Of a stretch of DNA of 59,723 nt, positions 1-8,661 are shown one piece after another (position 1 is the stretch's first letter; each line of letters opens with the position of its first letter). This DNA is from a bacterium (GTDB taxonomy: Bacteria; Planctomycetota; B15-G4). The DNA lies in contig JAUIEF010000011.1 in the NCBI GenBank assembly GCA_030428785.1, positions 1 to 59,723 of the forward strand, in the 5' to 3' direction. The translations under genes were made by a program, and so were the position numbers. The notes beneath the pieces were generated by a model. That model saw only the letters and a program-made list of their open reading frames with translations, made no database searches and was not told the DNA's origin.

Positions 1-223
1 GCCCCGCGAGGAGCACCGACGCCGCGAGCACGACCGCCGCGCACGCCGCGCCGTCCAGCGCGCGGAGCGGCTCGAGCCAGGCGGGCGCCGTCGCGCCGAG
101 CACCACGGCGCCGAGCGCGGGCCCGCCCACGGTGAAGAGGGCGAGCGGGCCGAGCGCCCCCGTCTCGCGCACCGCGCGCCGCACGGTCGCGGCGGCCTCG
201 CGCAGCCAGGGCAGCCGGGTCAA
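1..223 (-). CDS. N-terminal fragment of a membrane protein, possibly VTT/DedA-like
   Basis: The gene is cut by the window edge, so only about 74 residues are visible. The likely start is a TTG whose last two bases lie in the TGA stop of the upstream CNNM-like gene (a TTGA overlap), which suggests translational coupling. The visible part has a basic amphipathic stretch, a segment running LGPLALFTVGGPALGAVVLG, a short PAWLEPL linker and a second hydrophobic stretch rich in Ala and Val. This layout recalls the start of VTT-domain (SNARE-associated Golgi protein/DedA-like) membrane proteins of planctomycetes, but the diagnostic core would lie outside the window. Function is therefore open. Confidence 0.5.
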   Translation of the reverse strand, partial: MTRLPWLREAAATVRRAVRETGALGPLALFTVGGPALGAVVLGATAPAWLEPLRALDGAACAAVVLAASVLLAG

Positions 224-1395
224 GTCCCCGCGGCGCCTCCGGGCGGCGCGTCGCCCGCGACCGCTCCGTCGTCTCCCGAGCGCCCGTCCTCCGCCTCCGC
301 GGCGTCGTCCGCCGGAGGCGTCGCGTCATCTCTCCCGCCCGCCCCCTCCCGGCGACGCCGCGCGAGCTCCTGCATGTCGACGACGCGATCCGACTCGTCG
401 ATGATCTCCCGGCCGAGCAGCGTCTCCATGACGTCCTCGAGCGTCACGAGTCCCGCGGTGCCGCCGTACTCGTCCGCGACGAGCGCCACGTGCGAGCGCG
501 CGTCCGCGAGCCGGCCGAGCACGTGCGCGGCGGAGGCGCTCGTCGGCACGACGTCCAGCGGGCGGACGAGCTCCGCGAGCCGCACGTCGTGCTCGTCGTT
601 CGCGGCGCGCTCGAGCACGTCGGACTTGAGCACGTAACCCGTGATGTCGTCGGCCCCGCCCGGCGTGACGGGGATGCGCGAGAACGGCGGCAGCGTCGCC
701 GCGACGAAGTCCGCGACCGTCGTCGTCTCGGGCAGCACGAAGAGCACGGTCCGCGGCGTCATGATGTCGCGCACCTTCACGGTCTCGAGGCGCAGCAGGT
801 TCTCGACGGTCTGCTGCTCGGCGCGGTCGATGCCGCCCTCGTCGGCGCTGATCGCCGCCATGGCCTGCAGCTCGGCGCGCGTCACGGACGGCCCCTTGCG
901 CTCCGGCTTGAAGAGCAGCGTCACGAGCTCGAGCAGGCGCACGAGCGGGTAGAACACCTTGACGAGCGCGTGCACGCTCACGCCCGTGAAGCCTGCGAGC
1001 TGGCGGCAGTACACCGTGCCGAGCGTCTTCGGGATGATCTCCGAGAACACGAGGATGAGCACGGTGAGCACCGCGGAGATGACGCCGAACCACGCGCTCC
1101 CGAAGATGAGCGTCGCCTCGGCGCCGGCGCCCGCGGCCCCGACCGTGTGCGCGACGGTGTTCAGGGTGAGGATCGCGGAGATGGGCCGTTCGATGTTGCG
1201 CCGCATGCGCTGGAGGCGCTTCCCGCCCATCGCGCCGCGCTGCACCATGAGCGCGACGTGCGAGCGCGGCGTCGCGAGCAGCACGGCCTCCCAGACCGAG
1301 CACAGGAACGACGAGCCGAGCGCGATCGCCACGTAGGCGAGCAGCTTGCCGTGCGAGCCGTTGTCGGCGACGAGTTCCGGGGCGTCCTGGAGCAT
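220..1395 (-). CDS. CNNM/HlyC-CorC family membrane protein (DUF21 plus CBS pair)
   Basis: This 391-residue protein has a hydrophobic DUF21 (CNNM transmembrane) domain in roughly residues 17-170, with the typical SEIIPKTLG motif near residue 120. A pair of CBS domains follows at about residues 205-325, including VRDIMTPRTV and VTLEDVMETLLG. The C-terminal CorC_HlyC domain seen in longer homologues is absent. It is replaced by a roughly 55-residue acidic, Ala/Gly-rich tail. Family members are linked to Mg2+/Co2+ efflux or resistance, and the CBS pair usually binds an adenine nucleotide. The ion handled here cannot be told from sequence. The stop overlaps the start of the next membrane protein gene, so the two are probably co-translated. 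Confidence 0.9.
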   Translation of the reverse strand: MLQDAPELVADNGSHGKLLAYVAIALGSSFLCSVWEAVLLATPRSHVALMVQRGAMGGKRLQRMRRNIERPISAILTLNTVAHTVGAAGAGAEATLIFGSAWFGVISAVLTVLILVFSEIIPKTLGTVYCRQLAGFTGVSVHALVKVFYPLVRLLELVTLLFKPERKGPSVTRAELQAMAAISADEGGIDRAEQQTVENLLRLETVKVRDIMTPRTVLFVLPETTTVADFVAATLPPFSRIPVTPGGADDITGYVLKSDVLERAANDEHDVRLAELVRPLDVVPTSASAAHVLGRLADARSHVALVADEYGGTAGLVTLEDVMETLLGREIIDESDRVVDMQELARRRREGAGGRDDATPPADDAAEAEDGRSGDDGAVAGDAPPGGAAGT

Positions 1396-1405
1396 GGCGC
1401 GGCGG

Positions 1406-1765
1406 TCAGTCCTTGCAGTACGGGCAGCGGAACATGGTGTTCGTGCCGGCGTTGTAGACCCACTTGACGCCCTGGCACTGGAGGCAGGCCGGCGCGGCGG
1501 GCGTGGCGTCGGCCGCGTCGTCGTCCGCGCCGTCGGCGAGGTCCGGCGCGCCGTCCGTCACGGGCGGGTCGCGCATCGTGTCCGCGACGTCACCCGCGGT
1601 GTCCTCCGAACCTCGCGCGTCGTGCGCGTCCGGCGTCGCGCTCCCGGGACCGCCGCCGTCCGTCGACGCGTCGTCGCTCCCGGACGAGGCGTCCCCGCAC
1701 GCGACGGTCGTCGCGAGGACGAGCGCGAGGACGACGAGCGACGCGACCGCGACGCGGCGGGACAT
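1406..1765 (-). CDS. Small lipoprotein with a C-terminal four-cysteine zinc-ribbon-like motif
   Basis: I place the start at the ATG giving MSRRVAVAS, because it begins a clean lipoprotein signal peptide (hydrophobic core LVVLALVLATTVA followed by Cys). An upstream in-frame extension of 49 residues looks non-coding. The mature 119-residue product is a long acidic Asp/Ala/Gly-rich linker ending in CLQC-x17-CPYC, a spacing typical of a zinc ribbon. Zinc ribbons are unusual on exported lipoproteins. The gene ends 10 bases before the CNNM-like gene starts, so the two may form one transcript. Function is unknown. Confidence 0.7.
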   Translation of the reverse strand: MSRRVAVASLVVLALVLATTVACGDASSGSDDASTDGGGPGSATPDAHDARGSEDTAGDVADTMRDPPVTDGAPDLADGADDDAADATPAAPACLQCQGVKWVYNAGTNTMFRCPYCKD

Positions 1766-1859
1766 GGACGGGCTCCGGGAGGCCCCGCGAGGGTACCCGC
1801 TGCGCCGCCCGGGACCGAAGCCGTCGCGAGGGCGTGCGCCCGTCCCGTACGCTGCCGGC

Positions 1860-2684
1860 ATGGACGGCATCCCCGCGAAGGACGGCGACCGCCTCGTCGA
1901 CTGGGGCCTCACGAGCGACGACTACGCCGCGTTCCGCCCCGGCTACCCGGACAGCTTCTTCGAGCGCCTGGGGCGGGAGCTCGGCCTGGCGCTGCCCGGC
2001 CTGCGCGTGCTCGACCTCGGGTGCGGCACGGGCGCGCTCTCCCGCGGCCTCGCCCGGCGCGGCGCGCGCGTCACGGGCATCGACGTCGCCGAGGACCAGG
2101 TGCGCGCGGCGCGACGCCTCGCCGCCGAGGAGGGCCTCGACGCGCGCTTCGAGGTCCGCGCCGCCGAGGACACGGGTGAGCCCCCCGCCGCCTACGACCT
2201 CGTCACGGCGAGCAGCTGCTGGCTCTACTTCGACGCGGCCGCCGCGCTCGACGAGGTCCGCCGCGTCGCCGCGCCGGGCGGCCGCCTCATGACGTGCCAC
2301 CTCTGCTGGCTGCCGCGCCTCGACGCGATCGCGCGCGCGTCCGAGGAGCTCGTCCTGCGGCACAACCCCGAGTGGGGCGGCGCCGACTGGCCGGGTGAGA
2401 TCGCGCGCGTGCCCGGCTGGACGCCGCGCGACTTCGTGTTCCTCGGCGCGCTCGAGTACGACGAGGCGCTGCCGTTCACGCGCGAGACCTGGCGCGGCCG
2501 CTTCCGCGCGTGCCGCGGCGTCGGCGCGACGATGACCGCCGAGGAGGTCGCGCGCTTCGACGCAGAGCACGCCGCGCTCCTCGAACGCGTCGCGGACCCG
2601 GAGTTCACGGTGCTCCACCGCATCGACGCGCACCTGCTGGGCGTCGACCGGCTGGGGACGCCGGGGCCGGCGGGAGCGGACTGA
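1860..2684 (+). CDS. Class I SAM-dependent methyltransferase
   Basis: The 274-residue protein has the Rossmann methyltransferase fold. Motif I is VLDLGCGTGALSRGL near residue 50, the motif II acidic residue is in VTGIDVAEDQ, and a post-motif YDLVTASSCWLYFD is followed by APGGRL. It starts with WGLTSDDYAAFRPGYP, typical of the Methyltransf_11/25 group that acts on small molecules. The open frame extends about 400 bases upstream, but this ATG opens the recognisable domain and lies just past the divergent lipoprotein gene. No substrate can be assigned and no ribosome binding site is obvious. It converges on the DJ-1/PfpI gene. Confidence 0.88.
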   Translation: MDGIPAKDGDRLVDWGLTSDDYAAFRPGYPDSFFERLGRELGLALPGLRVLDLGCGTGALSRGLARRGARVTGIDVAEDQVRAARRLAAEEGLDARFEVRAAEDTGEPPAAYDLVTASSCWLYFDAAAALDEVRRVAAPGGRLMTCHLCWLPRLDAIARASEELVLRHNPEWGGADWPGEIARVPGWTPRDFVFLGALEYDEALPFTRETWRGRFRACRGVGATMTAEEVARFDAEHAALLERVADPEFTVLHRIDAHLLGVDRLGTPGPAGAD

Positions 2685-2689
2685 CGGAG

Positions 2690-2727
2690 GGCGCGCGGCA
2701 CGCGACCGTCGCCGGCCGCGGCGCGCC
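2690..2727. terminator. Possible bidirectional hairpin between convergent genes
   Basis: A 7-bp perfect inverted repeat (GGCGCGC and GCGCGCC) spans the short gap between the stops of the methyltransferase and the DJ-1/PfpI gene. A C-rich run follows it, but there is no T tract. The position supports a terminator role. In such G+C-rich DNA the arms could also arise by chance. Confidence 0.3.
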
Positions 2728-2735
2728 GCCCCCCT

Positions 2736-3404
2736 TCACCCCGCGTCGCCGGGCTCCCAGGCGTACTCGATGTTCCCGGCCACGCGCGCGGCGACCTCGC
2801 CGCCCCACAGCCGCTCCGTGACGTGCAGCGCCGCGTCGATGCCCGAGCTCACGCCGGCGGAGATCACGAAGCGCCCGTCCTCGACCCAGCGCCGGTCCGC
2901 GTGGACGCGCGCGGTCGGCGCGAGCTCGCGGAGGCGGTCCAGCGAGAGGTGGTGCGTCGTCGCGTCGCGCCCGTCGAGCAGGCCGAGCTCCGCGAGGAGC
3001 AACGCGCCCGTGCAGACGGAGAGCACGGCCCGGGCGCGCTCCGCGAGCGCGCCGACGTCGTCGAGGGTGCGGCGTCCGTCGGGGCCCCGCGGCTCCTCGA
3101 GCAGGGTGCGCACGCCGCGACCGCCCGGCACGACGAGCAGGTCGACGGCTCCCGCGTCGGCGAGCGTCGTCACCGGCTGCAGCCGGAGCCCGTTGCGCGT
3201 CGTGAACGCCTCGCGCGTCGGCGCCGCGAGGCGCACGCGCGGCCGCGCGTCCTCGTCGAGGCAGCGGACGGCGGACGACAGCACCTCGTAGGGCCCCGTG
3301 AGGTCGAGCAGCTCGAGGTCGGGGAAGCCCGCGAACACGATGTCGCGGATCGCGGCGGCGTCGAAGGGGTCGTCGGCGGCGGGGCTCGTGCGCGACGCGG
3401 TCAT
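2736..3404 (-). CDS. DJ-1/PfpI family protein (isonitrile hydratase-like)
   Basis: This 222-residue protein is a class I glutamine amidotransferase-like protein of the DJ-1/PfpI superfamily. The nucleophile elbow is Cys131 in LSVCTGALLLAELGLLDG, preceded by the VVPGGRG loop. Glu40 in GPYEVLSS occupies the place of the conserved acidic residue that activates the cysteine. The following ATTHH and SAGVSSGIDAALH segments match the isonitrile hydratase/AraC-amidase branch. There is no fused AraC DNA-binding domain. Members include hydratases, deglycase-like proteins and peptidases, so the reaction is not fixed. Confidence 0.88.
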   Translation of the reverse strand: MTASRTSPAADDPFDAAAIRDIVFAGFPDLELLDLTGPYEVLSSAVRCLDEDARPRVRLAAPTREAFTTRNGLRLQPVTTLADAGAVDLLVVPGGRGVRTLLEEPRGPDGRRTLDDVGALAERARAVLSVCTGALLLAELGLLDGRDATTHHLSLDRLRELAPTARVHADRRWVEDGRFVISAGVSSGIDAALHVTERLWGGEVAARVAGNIEYAWEPGDAG

Positions 3405-3488
3405 GGGCGGATCATCGCACGCGCCCCCGCGGACCGGCGAGCGCCGCCGACCCGGGACGCGGACCGCGGGCGCCGCGGCCGCGGCGCC

Positions 3489-4280
3489 CTACCCCGCGAG
3501 GCCCGGGACGAGCCGCGCGAGGAGCATGCCGCACGCGATGGCGACGAGCACGGACGTCATCGTGCCCACGAGGTAGATCTCGGAGAAGCGCCGGTCCTCG
3601 AGCTCCTTGAAGCGCGCGATGGACTTGGCGGTGAGCACGAGGCCGACGGCACCCCACTCTCCCCGGAGCACCGCGAGCGTCACGAGCAGCCGCTCGAGGA
3701 CGCCGATCCAGTGGCCGGCACCGTGAAGCACGTCGTCCGCGTCGTCGGTGACGGCTCGCGCCCCCGAAGCCGTGTCCCCTCCGGCCTCCACATGCCGCGC
3801 ACCGCGCAGGTCCCGCAGGATGAGCGCGACGACGGCGGAGCCGCCGGTCACGTCGAACACGAGCACCGCGGGCACGACGGCCACCGCGCGCGCCTGGGGC
3901 AGGAGGTCCGCCGGCAACGTGCAGGAGGACGTGTCCGCCAACAGACCGCCGAGCACCCAGAGCACGGCGAGGTGCGCGACCTGGTCCAGCGCGAACCACG
4001 TGAACGGCCGGTTCCAGGCGCGGGACAGCGCGGTCTTGCCGAGGTCGACGAGCAGGTGGGCGACCGCGATGCCCGCGACGAGCACGACATGGTTCCCCGT
4101 CGGGAACACCGGCAGGAGCGTCGCCGCGTGCATCGCGAGCACCGTGAGCGCGTGCCGGCCGAAGGCGCCGCCGCGCCAGGCGAGCTTGCCCTCCACCATC
4201 GCGCGCGTCTGGAACGCGAAGTCCCCGAGCACGTGCCCGAGGACGAGGAGCGCGAGGAAGAGCTGCTGCTCGTGGGTCAT
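3489..4280 (-). CDS. DUF3307 integral membrane protein
   Basis: This 263-residue polytopic membrane protein begins LFLALLVLGHVLGDFAFQT, the signature of DUF3307. An HLLVDLGKTALS segment follows near residue 75, and there are about six hydrophobic helices. Its ATG overlaps the TGA of the upstream SatD gene by four bases (ATGA), so the two are surely translated together. DUF3307 and SatD genes are commonly neighbours in bacteria. The molecular role of the pair is not established. Confidence 0.88.
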   Translation of the reverse strand: MTHEQQLFLALLVLGHVLGDFAFQTRAMVEGKLAWRGGAFGRHALTVLAMHAATLLPVFPTGNHVVLVAGIAVAHLLVDLGKTALSRAWNRPFTWFALDQVAHLAVLWVLGGLLADTSSCTLPADLLPQARAVAVVPAVLVFDVTGGSAVVALILRDLRGARHVEAGGDTASGARAVTDDADDVLHGAGHWIGVLERLLVTLAVLRGEWGAVGLVLTAKSIARFKELEDRRFSEIYLVGTMTSVLVAIACGMLLARLVPGLAG

Positions 4281-5125
4281 CTCCGGTCGTCGCCTCCGTC
4301 GAGCACGTCACGCATCTCCACCGCGCGCCCGCCCATCCTCCTCAGCAGCAGGCGCGCCGCCTCCTCCCCGTCGAGGATCTCGTCGAGCGACGCCGACTGG
4401 AAGGCCTGGGTGATCACCGAGGGGCTCTTGTCCGTCGCCTCGGCGACGCGGCTCCGCAGGCCGCGCGCGAGCTTCGCCAGCACGTCGCGCCGCATGTCGC
4501 CCACGAAGACGACGGGCGGTCCGCCTCGCCGCTTCGGCTCGACGGACTCCACGACCCGACGGTGCAGCTCCTCGCGCCAGGCCGTGACGTAGCGGACCTG
4601 CGTCGCGGTCCAGCCGGCCCGCACGACGCCCATGAGCGCGAAGAGCGCGTCGAGGCTCTTGGCCTCCGACGCGTCCGGGTCGCCGTCGGCGCCGCGCACG
4701 CAGACCCAGCGGTGCTCCGCGCGCGCCCGCTCGAGGGCACCCCGAGCGTGGTGGAAGCACGGCCCGTCGAGCAGCGCGGGGCTCGTCTCCGCGAGGTCGT
4801 CGGCGGTGTCGTGCCGGGTCGTGAGCGCACCGAAGCCCAGCCCGAACCGGACCGGGGTGCCCACGGACGTCCGGGGGTCGCCGTCCGGGTCGACCAGTCC
4901 CTCGCTCAGCGCGGTCACCGCGGCGACGGCCGTCTCCGCGCGCTCCGCCGTGAGCAGCGCCTGGACCTCGTCGCCCGCGGTGACGCCCAGCGGCGCCGCC
5001 CAGAGCACGCGCGGCCGGACCGCCGCCACGGCCGCGAGGAGCCGCTCCTGGACCGCGGCCCGGTCCGGCTGCTCGCGGGACGCGACGAGATCGCCGATGA
5101 GCGCGACGTAGAGTTGTTCGGCCAT
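4277..5125 (-). CDS. SatD family protein
   Basis: The protein has 282 residues and opens YVALIGDLVASREQPDRAAVQ, the hallmark SatD N-terminus. An APLGVTAGDEVQ segment and VRFGLGFG, a ferredoxin-like fold typical of the family, follow. The last roughly 70 residues (LRSRVAEATDKSPSVITQAF and following) look like a helix-turn-helix, so DNA binding is plausible. The gene is translationally coupled to DUF3307 downstream and lies directly behind an A+T-rich repeat region that could be its own operator. SatD was named from a streptococcal locus connected with acid tolerance, but a general biochemical function has not been defined. Confidence 0.85.
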   Translation of the reverse strand: MAEQLYVALIGDLVASREQPDRAAVQERLLAAVAAVRPRVLWAAPLGVTAGDEVQALLTAERAETAVAAVTALSEGLVDPDGDPRTSVGTPVRFGLGFGALTTRHDTADDLAETSPALLDGPCFHHARGALERARAEHRWVCVRGADGDPDASEAKSLDALFALMGVVRAGWTATQVRYVTAWREELHRRVVESVEPKRRGGPPVVFVGDMRRDVLAKLARGLRSRVAEATDKSPSVITQAFQSASLDEILDGEEAARLLLRRMGGRAVEMRDVLDGGDDRR

Positions 5126-5127
5126 GA

Positions 5128-5202
5128 AGCCGAATCTATCGACTTTTCGGCTCCATGACCATAATTCACGGCTTTTCGGTTCGAAGACCGAATTCCACGG
5201 CT
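5128..5202. promoter_or_regulatory. A+T-rich repeat region upstream of satD-DUF3307, probable operator/promoter
   Basis: This 75-bp stretch is about half A+T in a 73% G+C neighbourhood. It contains a 7-bp inverted repeat (AGCCGAA at 5128-5134, TTCGGCT at 5146-5152) and a second inverted repeat (TTCGGT at 5175-5180, ACCGAA at 5187-5192). CTTTTCGG occurs as a direct repeat at 5143 and 5172. The block AATTC(C)ACGGCT occurs at 5163 and 5191. The layout is that of a partly degenerate array of 28-30-bp units. Promoter and operator function is inferred from position just before the satD start. Confidence 0.6.
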
Positions 5203-8075
5203 CAATCCAGGCGAAGGTCCACGGTGAGGGCCTCCCCGGCGTCGAGGTCGAGGTCGCGCTCGGCGCGCACGCCGCCGCCGGACGACAGGTCGCGCACCCG
5301 GAGCCGGTAGCGGCCCGGGCTGAGGCCGACGAGCTCGTACGCGCCGTCCGCGACCTCGACCCACTTCGCGATCCCGCCCCGCGCCGGATCCACGAGCTCG
5401 GCGACGAGTCGGCCGGTGGCCTCGAGCGGCACGCCGTCGACGCGACCCCGTACGAGCGCTCCCGCGCGCAGCCGGACCTCGACGGGCTCCGGCGTCTCGC
5501 CGTCCACGACCTGCAGCGGCACGCCCGACGAAGGCATCCAGCCGTCGCCCTGCGCGTACACGGTGTGTCGGCCGGGTGCGAGGTGCACGAGCGTCACCTC
5601 GCCGCGACCGTCCACGGCGCCCTCGAACGGGTCGCCCGCGGCCGCGCCGAACGCGACGAGCAACTGCAGGGCTTCCGCGTCGCCCAACCCGAGCGACGAG
5701 TCCGTCGTCGGCCGGTACCCGACGCGCACGACGGCGTCCGTCACGGGGAGCCCCGTCACGTCGTCGACGACGCGAACGAGCGCCGAGACGCCGGAGACGT
5801 CGAGCTGCACGGGGGTGTCGCCGGACCGCAACTCCACCACGCGCGCGGCCGTGGCGGGCGACGTCGCGCCGCGCGCGACGACGACCGCGTCGCCGCGAGG
5901 GAGCTCTCCGATCGTGAACGAGCCGGCGCCGTCCGCCACGGCGGTGCCGAGAGACGTCCACGCTCCGGACACCCGGGCCATGACGGCGACGAACGCGTCC
6001 GCCGCGCTGCGCCCGCCGAGCGTCACGTGCCCGCTCACCGACGCCGCCGAGGGGACGATAAGGTCCCGTTCGACCGTCTCGCCCGCGGCCACCGTGAGCC
6101 GCACGACGCCTTCGGGGGGCGCATCCGCCGCGCGCGCCGTCTCGAGCACCGCGCGCGGGTCGGCGCCCTCGCCGGACACGGCCGTGACGAGGTGCGTGCC
6201 GGGCGCGAGCCGCTCGAGCTCGAACAGGCCGTCTTCGCCGGCGCTCACGCTCACGTACGACCGCGCGTCCGACGACGCGATCACCGTGTCGTCCAGCCGC
6301 TCGACGAGGCGCTCCCAGTCGGGGTCGACGAGCAGCGCCGCCACGGTGGCGGCTGTCGGCTCGCCGGCCTCGCGCACGGTCCCGGCGAGCGTCGCGGTCG
6401 GGACGAGCACCATGAGGAGGTCGTCGAGGTCCGCGCCTGCGAGGACGACCGTGCGGTGCCCGACGCCCAGGTGCTCCTTCGAGGACGGCCAGACCTGCCA
6501 GGTGCCGTCGCGCAGACCGGGGATGGAGAAGCGGCCGTCCGCGCCGGTCGTGGCGCGGCCGCCCGGCATCCCGGGCGCGCCCGCCTGGAGCATGACGGCC
6601 GGGATCGGCAGGCCGTCGGGCGTCTCCACCCGCCCCGCGATGTGCAATGCGCGCGGGAGCAGGACCTCGCGTCGAGCGACACCGCCCCCGACGAGCGGAC
6701 CCGTTTCGACCTCGGCCCGGCCGTAGCCCGGTGCGGTGACGACGAGCACGGCGCCCGCCGCATCGAGCGCGTCGAGGCGCACCGCGCCCGCGCCGAGCCC
6801 CGCTTCGTCCCCGGCGATCGCGACGGCGTCGTCGCCGTGCGGCCAGCGCGCGGCCTCCTCCGTCGACTCGACGTCGACGGCCACGCCGTCGACCGGCGCA
6901 CGCGTCACGGCGTCGCGAACGTCGAGCACGAACGACGCACCGTCCGGCGCGACGAGCTCGACACCCGTGACGCCGACGGCGACGTCGAAACGCCGCGCCC
7001 ATCCGGTCCCCGTGCCGCGGGCGTGCAGCGAGAACGACCCGTCGGCCAGGCCGCCGAACGCGAACGCCCCGTCTTCGGCCGTGAGGACGGTCGCGCGCCC
7101 GCGGGGCAGGACGACCGCGCTCCCCACTTCGCGCGACGAGGGCACGCCGTCGAGGATCGCGGTCACCCAGCAGTCCGCGAGCGGCGCGCCGCGCCCGTCC
7201 ACGAGTCGCCCGGCGATGCGCCCGCCGAGCGGGAGCACCGTGTCGCCGGTGTCGAGGTCCGGCTGCGCGGCGGAGAGCCCGCGACGCTCCACGCCGGCCC
7301 GGTCCTCGGCCTCGAACCGGAGGTCCAGCGCGCCCCCGCGGGGCGCGACGAACCGGAACCGACCGTCGGCGCACGTCGTCGACACGTCAGAGGAGCGGAG
7401 GAACGGGGACACCGTCGGGTCCGATCCCGCGACGGCGACTGCGGTGTCGGCGTCGACGAGCCGCGCGACGCGCACGCCCTCGAGCGGCACGCCGTCCTCG
7501 CCCACGGCGCGGCCGGCGACCGTCGTACCCTGGAGCACGGGGACGTCGCCGGCATCGCCCCGTCCGTCGGCGGTGAGCTCGACCTTCCGGGCGGCGGGCA
7601 CGAGGGCCTCCCCGGTGATCGCGACGACGGCGTGACCCCAGGCGCGCTCGGGTCGCGCGGCCTCCGCGCGGAAGCGGCCGTCGGGACCGGTGACCGCCGC
7701 AGGCTCGGCGGCCGGCGCGTCGGGGCACGCCGACCACGCCTCGGCGAGGTCGCGGGCCGCACCGCCCTCGAGCAGGACGTGCACCGCGGCGCCGGCGACG
7801 GGGCCGTCGGCGGAGACGACGCGACCGACGAGCACGGCGCGAGCGATGTCGGCCGTCGGCGCAGGGGCGTCGAGCGTGGACGGGACGTCGGCGCCCGCCG
7901 CGTCGCCGCCCGCCCGCGACCCGTGCGGCAGGTCGACGCCGGACCGCGGAGCGTCGTCGTGCGTGACGACGGCCGCGCCACCGTCGCCCGAGGTGTCGTC
8001 ACCGAGGGTCGAGACGACGAACGCGACGACCGCGGCCGTCACGAGGAGCGCGAGGACGATCAGGAGGTTGCGCAC
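5202..8075 (-). CDS. Large exported repeat protein with carboxypeptidase-regulatory-like domains
   Basis: The start is a GTG one base after the stop of the upstream gene, giving VRNLLIVLALLVTAAVVAF, a single N-terminal membrane anchor. An in-frame extension 23 codons upstream would run into the neighbour and is rejected. The 957-residue product is a chain of beta-sandwich modules of the carboxypeptidase-regulatory-like/SpaA type. It repeats patterns such as GRVVSADGPVAGAAVHV and DGRFRFVAP, with arms ending in DL or LPRG. Such proteins are common surface or periplasmic scaffolds in Planctomycetota. No catalytic domain is visible. It is probably co-transcribed with the preceding 194-residue membrane protein. 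A relative is encoded at the right end of the window. Confidence 0.85.
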   Translation of the reverse strand: MRNLLIVLALLVTAAVVAFVVSTLGDDTSGDGGAAVVTHDDAPRSGVDLPHGSRAGGDAAGADVPSTLDAPAPTADIARAVLVGRVVSADGPVAGAAVHVLLEGGAARDLAEAWSACPDAPAAEPAAVTGPDGRFRAEAARPERAWGHAVVAITGEALVPAARKVELTADGRGDAGDVPVLQGTTVAGRAVGEDGVPLEGVRVARLVDADTAVAVAGSDPTVSPFLRSSDVSTTCADGRFRFVAPRGGALDLRFEAEDRAGVERRGLSAAQPDLDTGDTVLPLGGRIAGRLVDGRGAPLADCWVTAILDGVPSSREVGSAVVLPRGRATVLTAEDGAFAFGGLADGSFSLHARGTGTGWARRFDVAVGVTGVELVAPDGASFVLDVRDAVTRAPVDGVAVDVESTEEAARWPHGDDAVAIAGDEAGLGAGAVRLDALDAAGAVLVVTAPGYGRAEVETGPLVGGGVARREVLLPRALHIAGRVETPDGLPIPAVMLQAGAPGMPGGRATTGADGRFSIPGLRDGTWQVWPSSKEHLGVGHRTVVLAGADLDDLLMVLVPTATLAGTVREAGEPTAATVAALLVDPDWERLVERLDDTVIASSDARSYVSVSAGEDGLFELERLAPGTHLVTAVSGEGADPRAVLETARAADAPPEGVVRLTVAAGETVERDLIVPSAASVSGHVTLGGRSAADAFVAVMARVSGAWTSLGTAVADGAGSFTIGELPRGDAVVVARGATSPATAARVVELRSGDTPVQLDVSGVSALVRVVDDVTGLPVTDAVVRVGYRPTTDSSLGLGDAEALQLLVAFGAAAGDPFEGAVDGRGEVTLVHLAPGRHTVYAQGDGWMPSSGVPLQVVDGETPEPVEVRLRAGALVRGRVDGVPLEATGRLVAELVDPARGGIAKWVEVADGAYELVGLSPGRYRLRVRDLSSGGGVRAERDLDLDAGEALTVDLRLD

Positions 8076-8076
8076 G

Positions 8077-8661
8077 TCAGCGACCGGGGAACACCGACTC
8101 CTCCTCGCCGTCCTGGACGACGAGTCGAGCCGGCCCGTCCTCACCCGCCGAGAGCTCCACGGATCGGGACTCGTCCTCGACCCTCATCGACAGGTCCAGC
8201 TCGTTCGGCACGAGCCGCGCCCGCGCCTTGATCTCGTCGTCGTCGTACTCCGACGACAGGCCGCTCGATGACAGGGACGTGAACCACGTCCGGTCGCGAT
8301 GCTCGTGGGAGATCGCGAGCATGGACCCACCGGAGTAACGGTTGGTGTCCCCCAGCTCGATCAGCCCGTCGTCATTGATCACGCGGAGCGCCGCGAGCTC
8401 CTTCTCGACGTACTCCGTGTCGGGGCCCCGGTTCCCCGTCGAGACCTGCTCACGCGAGAGACCGAGAACGATCCGCGTCATGCCGCTGTCGTCGAGCACC
8501 ACGAAGCGCTTCGCCGTCACGACGTCCTGGTGCGCCGAGGGCGCCAGCGACGCGAAGACGACGACCACCCACGGCAGGCACGCGAGCCACAGGCGGCGCC
8601 GCGTGGTCTCCAGCTCCCGCCGCACGGCCTCCACCGTCTCCTCGAGTCGCACGCGTTCCAT
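8077..8661 (-). CDS. Single-pass membrane protein of unknown function
   Basis: I choose the ATG giving MERVRLEETVEAV, because a GGGGAG ribosome binding site precedes it and the upstream extension is Arg/Pro-rich non-coding-like sequence. The 194-residue protein has a short N-terminal coiled coil, then one membrane helix (LWLACLPWVVVVFASLAP). The outer domain contains the pattern AKRFVVLDDSGMTRIVLGLS, which resembles hypothetical membrane proteins with repeated beta-hairpins. Its stop is one base from the start of the 957-residue repeat protein, so the two are likely one operon and may act together at the envelope. Confidence 0.7.
   Translation of the reverse strand: MERVRLEETVEAVRRELETTRRRLWLACLPWVVVVFASLAPSAHQDVVTAKRFVVLDDSGMTRIVLGLSREQVSTGNRGPDTEYVEKELAALRVINDDGLIELGDTNRYSGGSMLAISHEHRDRTWFTSLSSSGLSSEYDDDEIKARARLVPNELDLSMRVEDESRSVELSAGEDGPARLVVQDGEEESVFPGR

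Noticed and set aside
1464..1859. Upstream extension of the methyltransferase by 132 codons
   Set aside because: It overlaps the divergent lipoprotein gene fully and adds only Ser/Ala/Arg-rich sequence before the recognisable fold.
3412..4311. Alternative minus-strand frame over the DUF3307 gene
   Set aside because: It gives an Arg/Ala-rich product, whereas the adjacent frame has the DUF3307 signature and the ATGA overlap with satD.
4915..7374. A long minus-strand frame overlapping satD and the repeat protein
   Set aside because: The translation is Arg/Gly-rich low-complexity sequence. The other frame encodes clear SatD and repeat modules.
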